From: an uncultured Agathobaculum sp.
GTDB lineage: Bacteria; Bacillota; Clostridia; Oscillospirales; Butyricicoccaceae
Direction of reading: 5' to 3'
Length of the DNA stretch: 5,649 nt
NCBI GenBank assembly: GCA_944376955.1
Contig: CALWEB010000161.1
Coordinates: 1-5,649 of the forward strand
Positions within the stretch are counted from its first letter, which is position 1, and each line of letters begins with the position of its first letter. The notes below the pieces were generated by a model. It was not told the DNA's origin, did not search any database, and saw only the letters and a program-made list of their open reading frames with translations. Shown here piece by piece: positions 4,922 to 5,649 of the stretch. Both the position numbers and the translations under genes were made by a program.

Positions 4922-5649
4922 ATGCGGTACATTGATTTGCGAAGCGACACGGTCACACAGCCGACGCAGGCCATGCGGGATGCGATGGCCGCCGCCGTGG
5001 TCGGGGACGATGTGTTTGAGGACGATCCCACGCTGCATGAGCTGGAGGCTTATGCGGCGGAGCGGCTGGGGAAGGAAGCGGCCCTGTTTGTCACCTCGGG
5101 GATGCAGGGCAATGCTTGTGCGCTGCTGGCGCATACCCGGCGCGGCGACTGCGTGGTGATCGATCCGCATTCGCATATTGCGGACCATGAAGCGGGTTCG
5201 TACGGGCAGCTTTCCGGGGTTTCCCTGCGCTTCCCACGCAGCGTCAACGGAACGATGGACCCGGCATCCGTGCGCGCCTGCCTGACCGATGACAGCGACG
5301 TGCAGGTTGCCCCCGCAACGCTGGTCGTGATAGAAAATGCGCATTCCTCGGGTGCGGTGGTCTCGCTCGACAACATGCGTGCGGTCTATGAAGTTGCGCA
5401 CGAAAAGGGCGTGGCGGTGCATCTGGACGGCGCGCGGTTGTTTAACGCTGCTGCGGCGCTGGGTGTTTCTGATGTGCGCGAGCTGACGCAGTACAGCGAC
5501 ACGGTGATGTGCTGCCTGTCCAAAGGGCTGTGTGCGCCGGTCGGTTCGGTGCTGGCTGGACCGAAAGACCTGATCTGGCGGGCGCGGCGGGCGCGCCGCA
5601 TCCTCGGCGGCGGTCTGCGGCAGGGTGGTTTTCTGGCTGCGGCCGGGCT
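4922..5649 (+). CDS. ltaE: Low-specificity L-threonine aldolase, N-terminal part (truncated by window edge)
   Basis: The first 242 residues of a PLP-dependent threonine aldolase (PF01212, fold type I) are present. The enzyme cleaves L-threonine or L-allo-threonine to glycine and acetaldehyde in the cytoplasm. Family hallmarks are DLRSDTVTQPT (5-15), GDDVFEDDPT (28-37), the TSGMQGN loop (58-64), His83 and His85 in DPHSHI, ENAHSSGG-like ENAHSSGA (138-145), HLDGAR (167-172) with the PLP Asp169 and Arg172, the Schiff-base Lys201 in CLSKGLCAPVGS, and the RRILGGGLRQGG segment (225-236). Where many homologues read SKGLGAPVGS, this one has Cys204. The start at 4922 follows AGGAGGG (4909-4915) by 6 bases, only 11 bases after the acetyltransferase stop. 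Roughly 100 C-terminal residues are outside the window. Stereospecificity cannot be set from the visible part. Confidence 0.94.
   Translation, partial: MRYIDLRSDTVTQPTQAMRDAMAAAVVGDDVFEDDPTLHELEAYAAERLGKEAALFVTSGMQGNACALLAHTRRGDCVVIDPHSHIADHEAGSYGQLSGVSLRFPRSVNGTMDPASVRACLTDDSDVQVAPATLVVIENAHSSGAVVSLDNMRAVYEVAHEKGVAVHLDGARLFNAAAALGVSDVRELTQYSDTVMCCLSKGLCAPVGSVLAGPKDLIWRARRARRILGGGLRQGGFLAAAG

Noticed and set aside
4907..5422. A 171-codon minus-strand open frame opposite threonine aldolase
   Set aside because: It is a shadow frame; the plus strand carries all threonine aldolase hallmarks through this stretch.
1..5649. CRISPR arrays, insertion sequences, tRNA or rRNA genes
   Set aside because: I saw no regularly spaced repeats, transposase motifs, terminal repeats or tRNA-like cloverleaf sequences in the window.

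Overview
The window is about 5.6 kb of a low-GC-phylum genome with fairly GC-rich genes. I read it as a member of the Clostridia, most plausibly an Oscillospirales-type gut anaerobe. The reasons are strong GGAGG-type ribosome binding sites, sharp AT-rich sigma-A-like promoters in otherwise GC-rich sequence, and the gene content: tryptophanase, a bacterial neurotransmitter:sodium symporter (NSS) and a YheO/DauR-type regulator. This placement is inference; no marker gene is present.

Layout. Three genes run leftward from a central AT-rich control region (about 3106-3366): ridA (2728-3105), an unusually long tryptophanase (932-2587) and the first 263 codons of an NSS-family Na+-coupled amino acid transporter (1-789, cut by the left edge). 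Three genes run rightward: a PAS/HTH regulator of the YheO/DauR family (3367-4065), a GNAT acetyltransferase (4140-4910) and a low-specificity L-threonine aldolase (4922 to the right edge, truncated).

The leftward genes make a coherent amino acid catabolism unit. The NSS carrier would import an aromatic amino acid. Tryptophanase would split tryptophan to indole, pyruvate and ammonia. RidA would hydrolyse the reactive 2-aminoacrylate/imine species that such beta-eliminations release. The divergent regulator is the obvious candidate controller. Consensus promoters point in both directions from the central region, and related GATAAATT elements lie at each one.

The most interesting part is the 142-base gap between tryptophanase and the transporter. 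On the minus strand it carries a 13-codon reading frame with its own Shine-Dalgarno sequence and one Trp codon. A hairpin overlaps that frame, and a near-perfect intrinsic terminator follows about 31 bases before the transporter start. This is the layout expected of a leader-peptide attenuator, although the leader does not resemble the known TnaC sequences. The second unusual item is the tryptophanase: at 551 residues against about 470 for the classical enzymes, it carries extra segments but keeps the residues that separate tryptophanase from tyrosine phenol-lyase.
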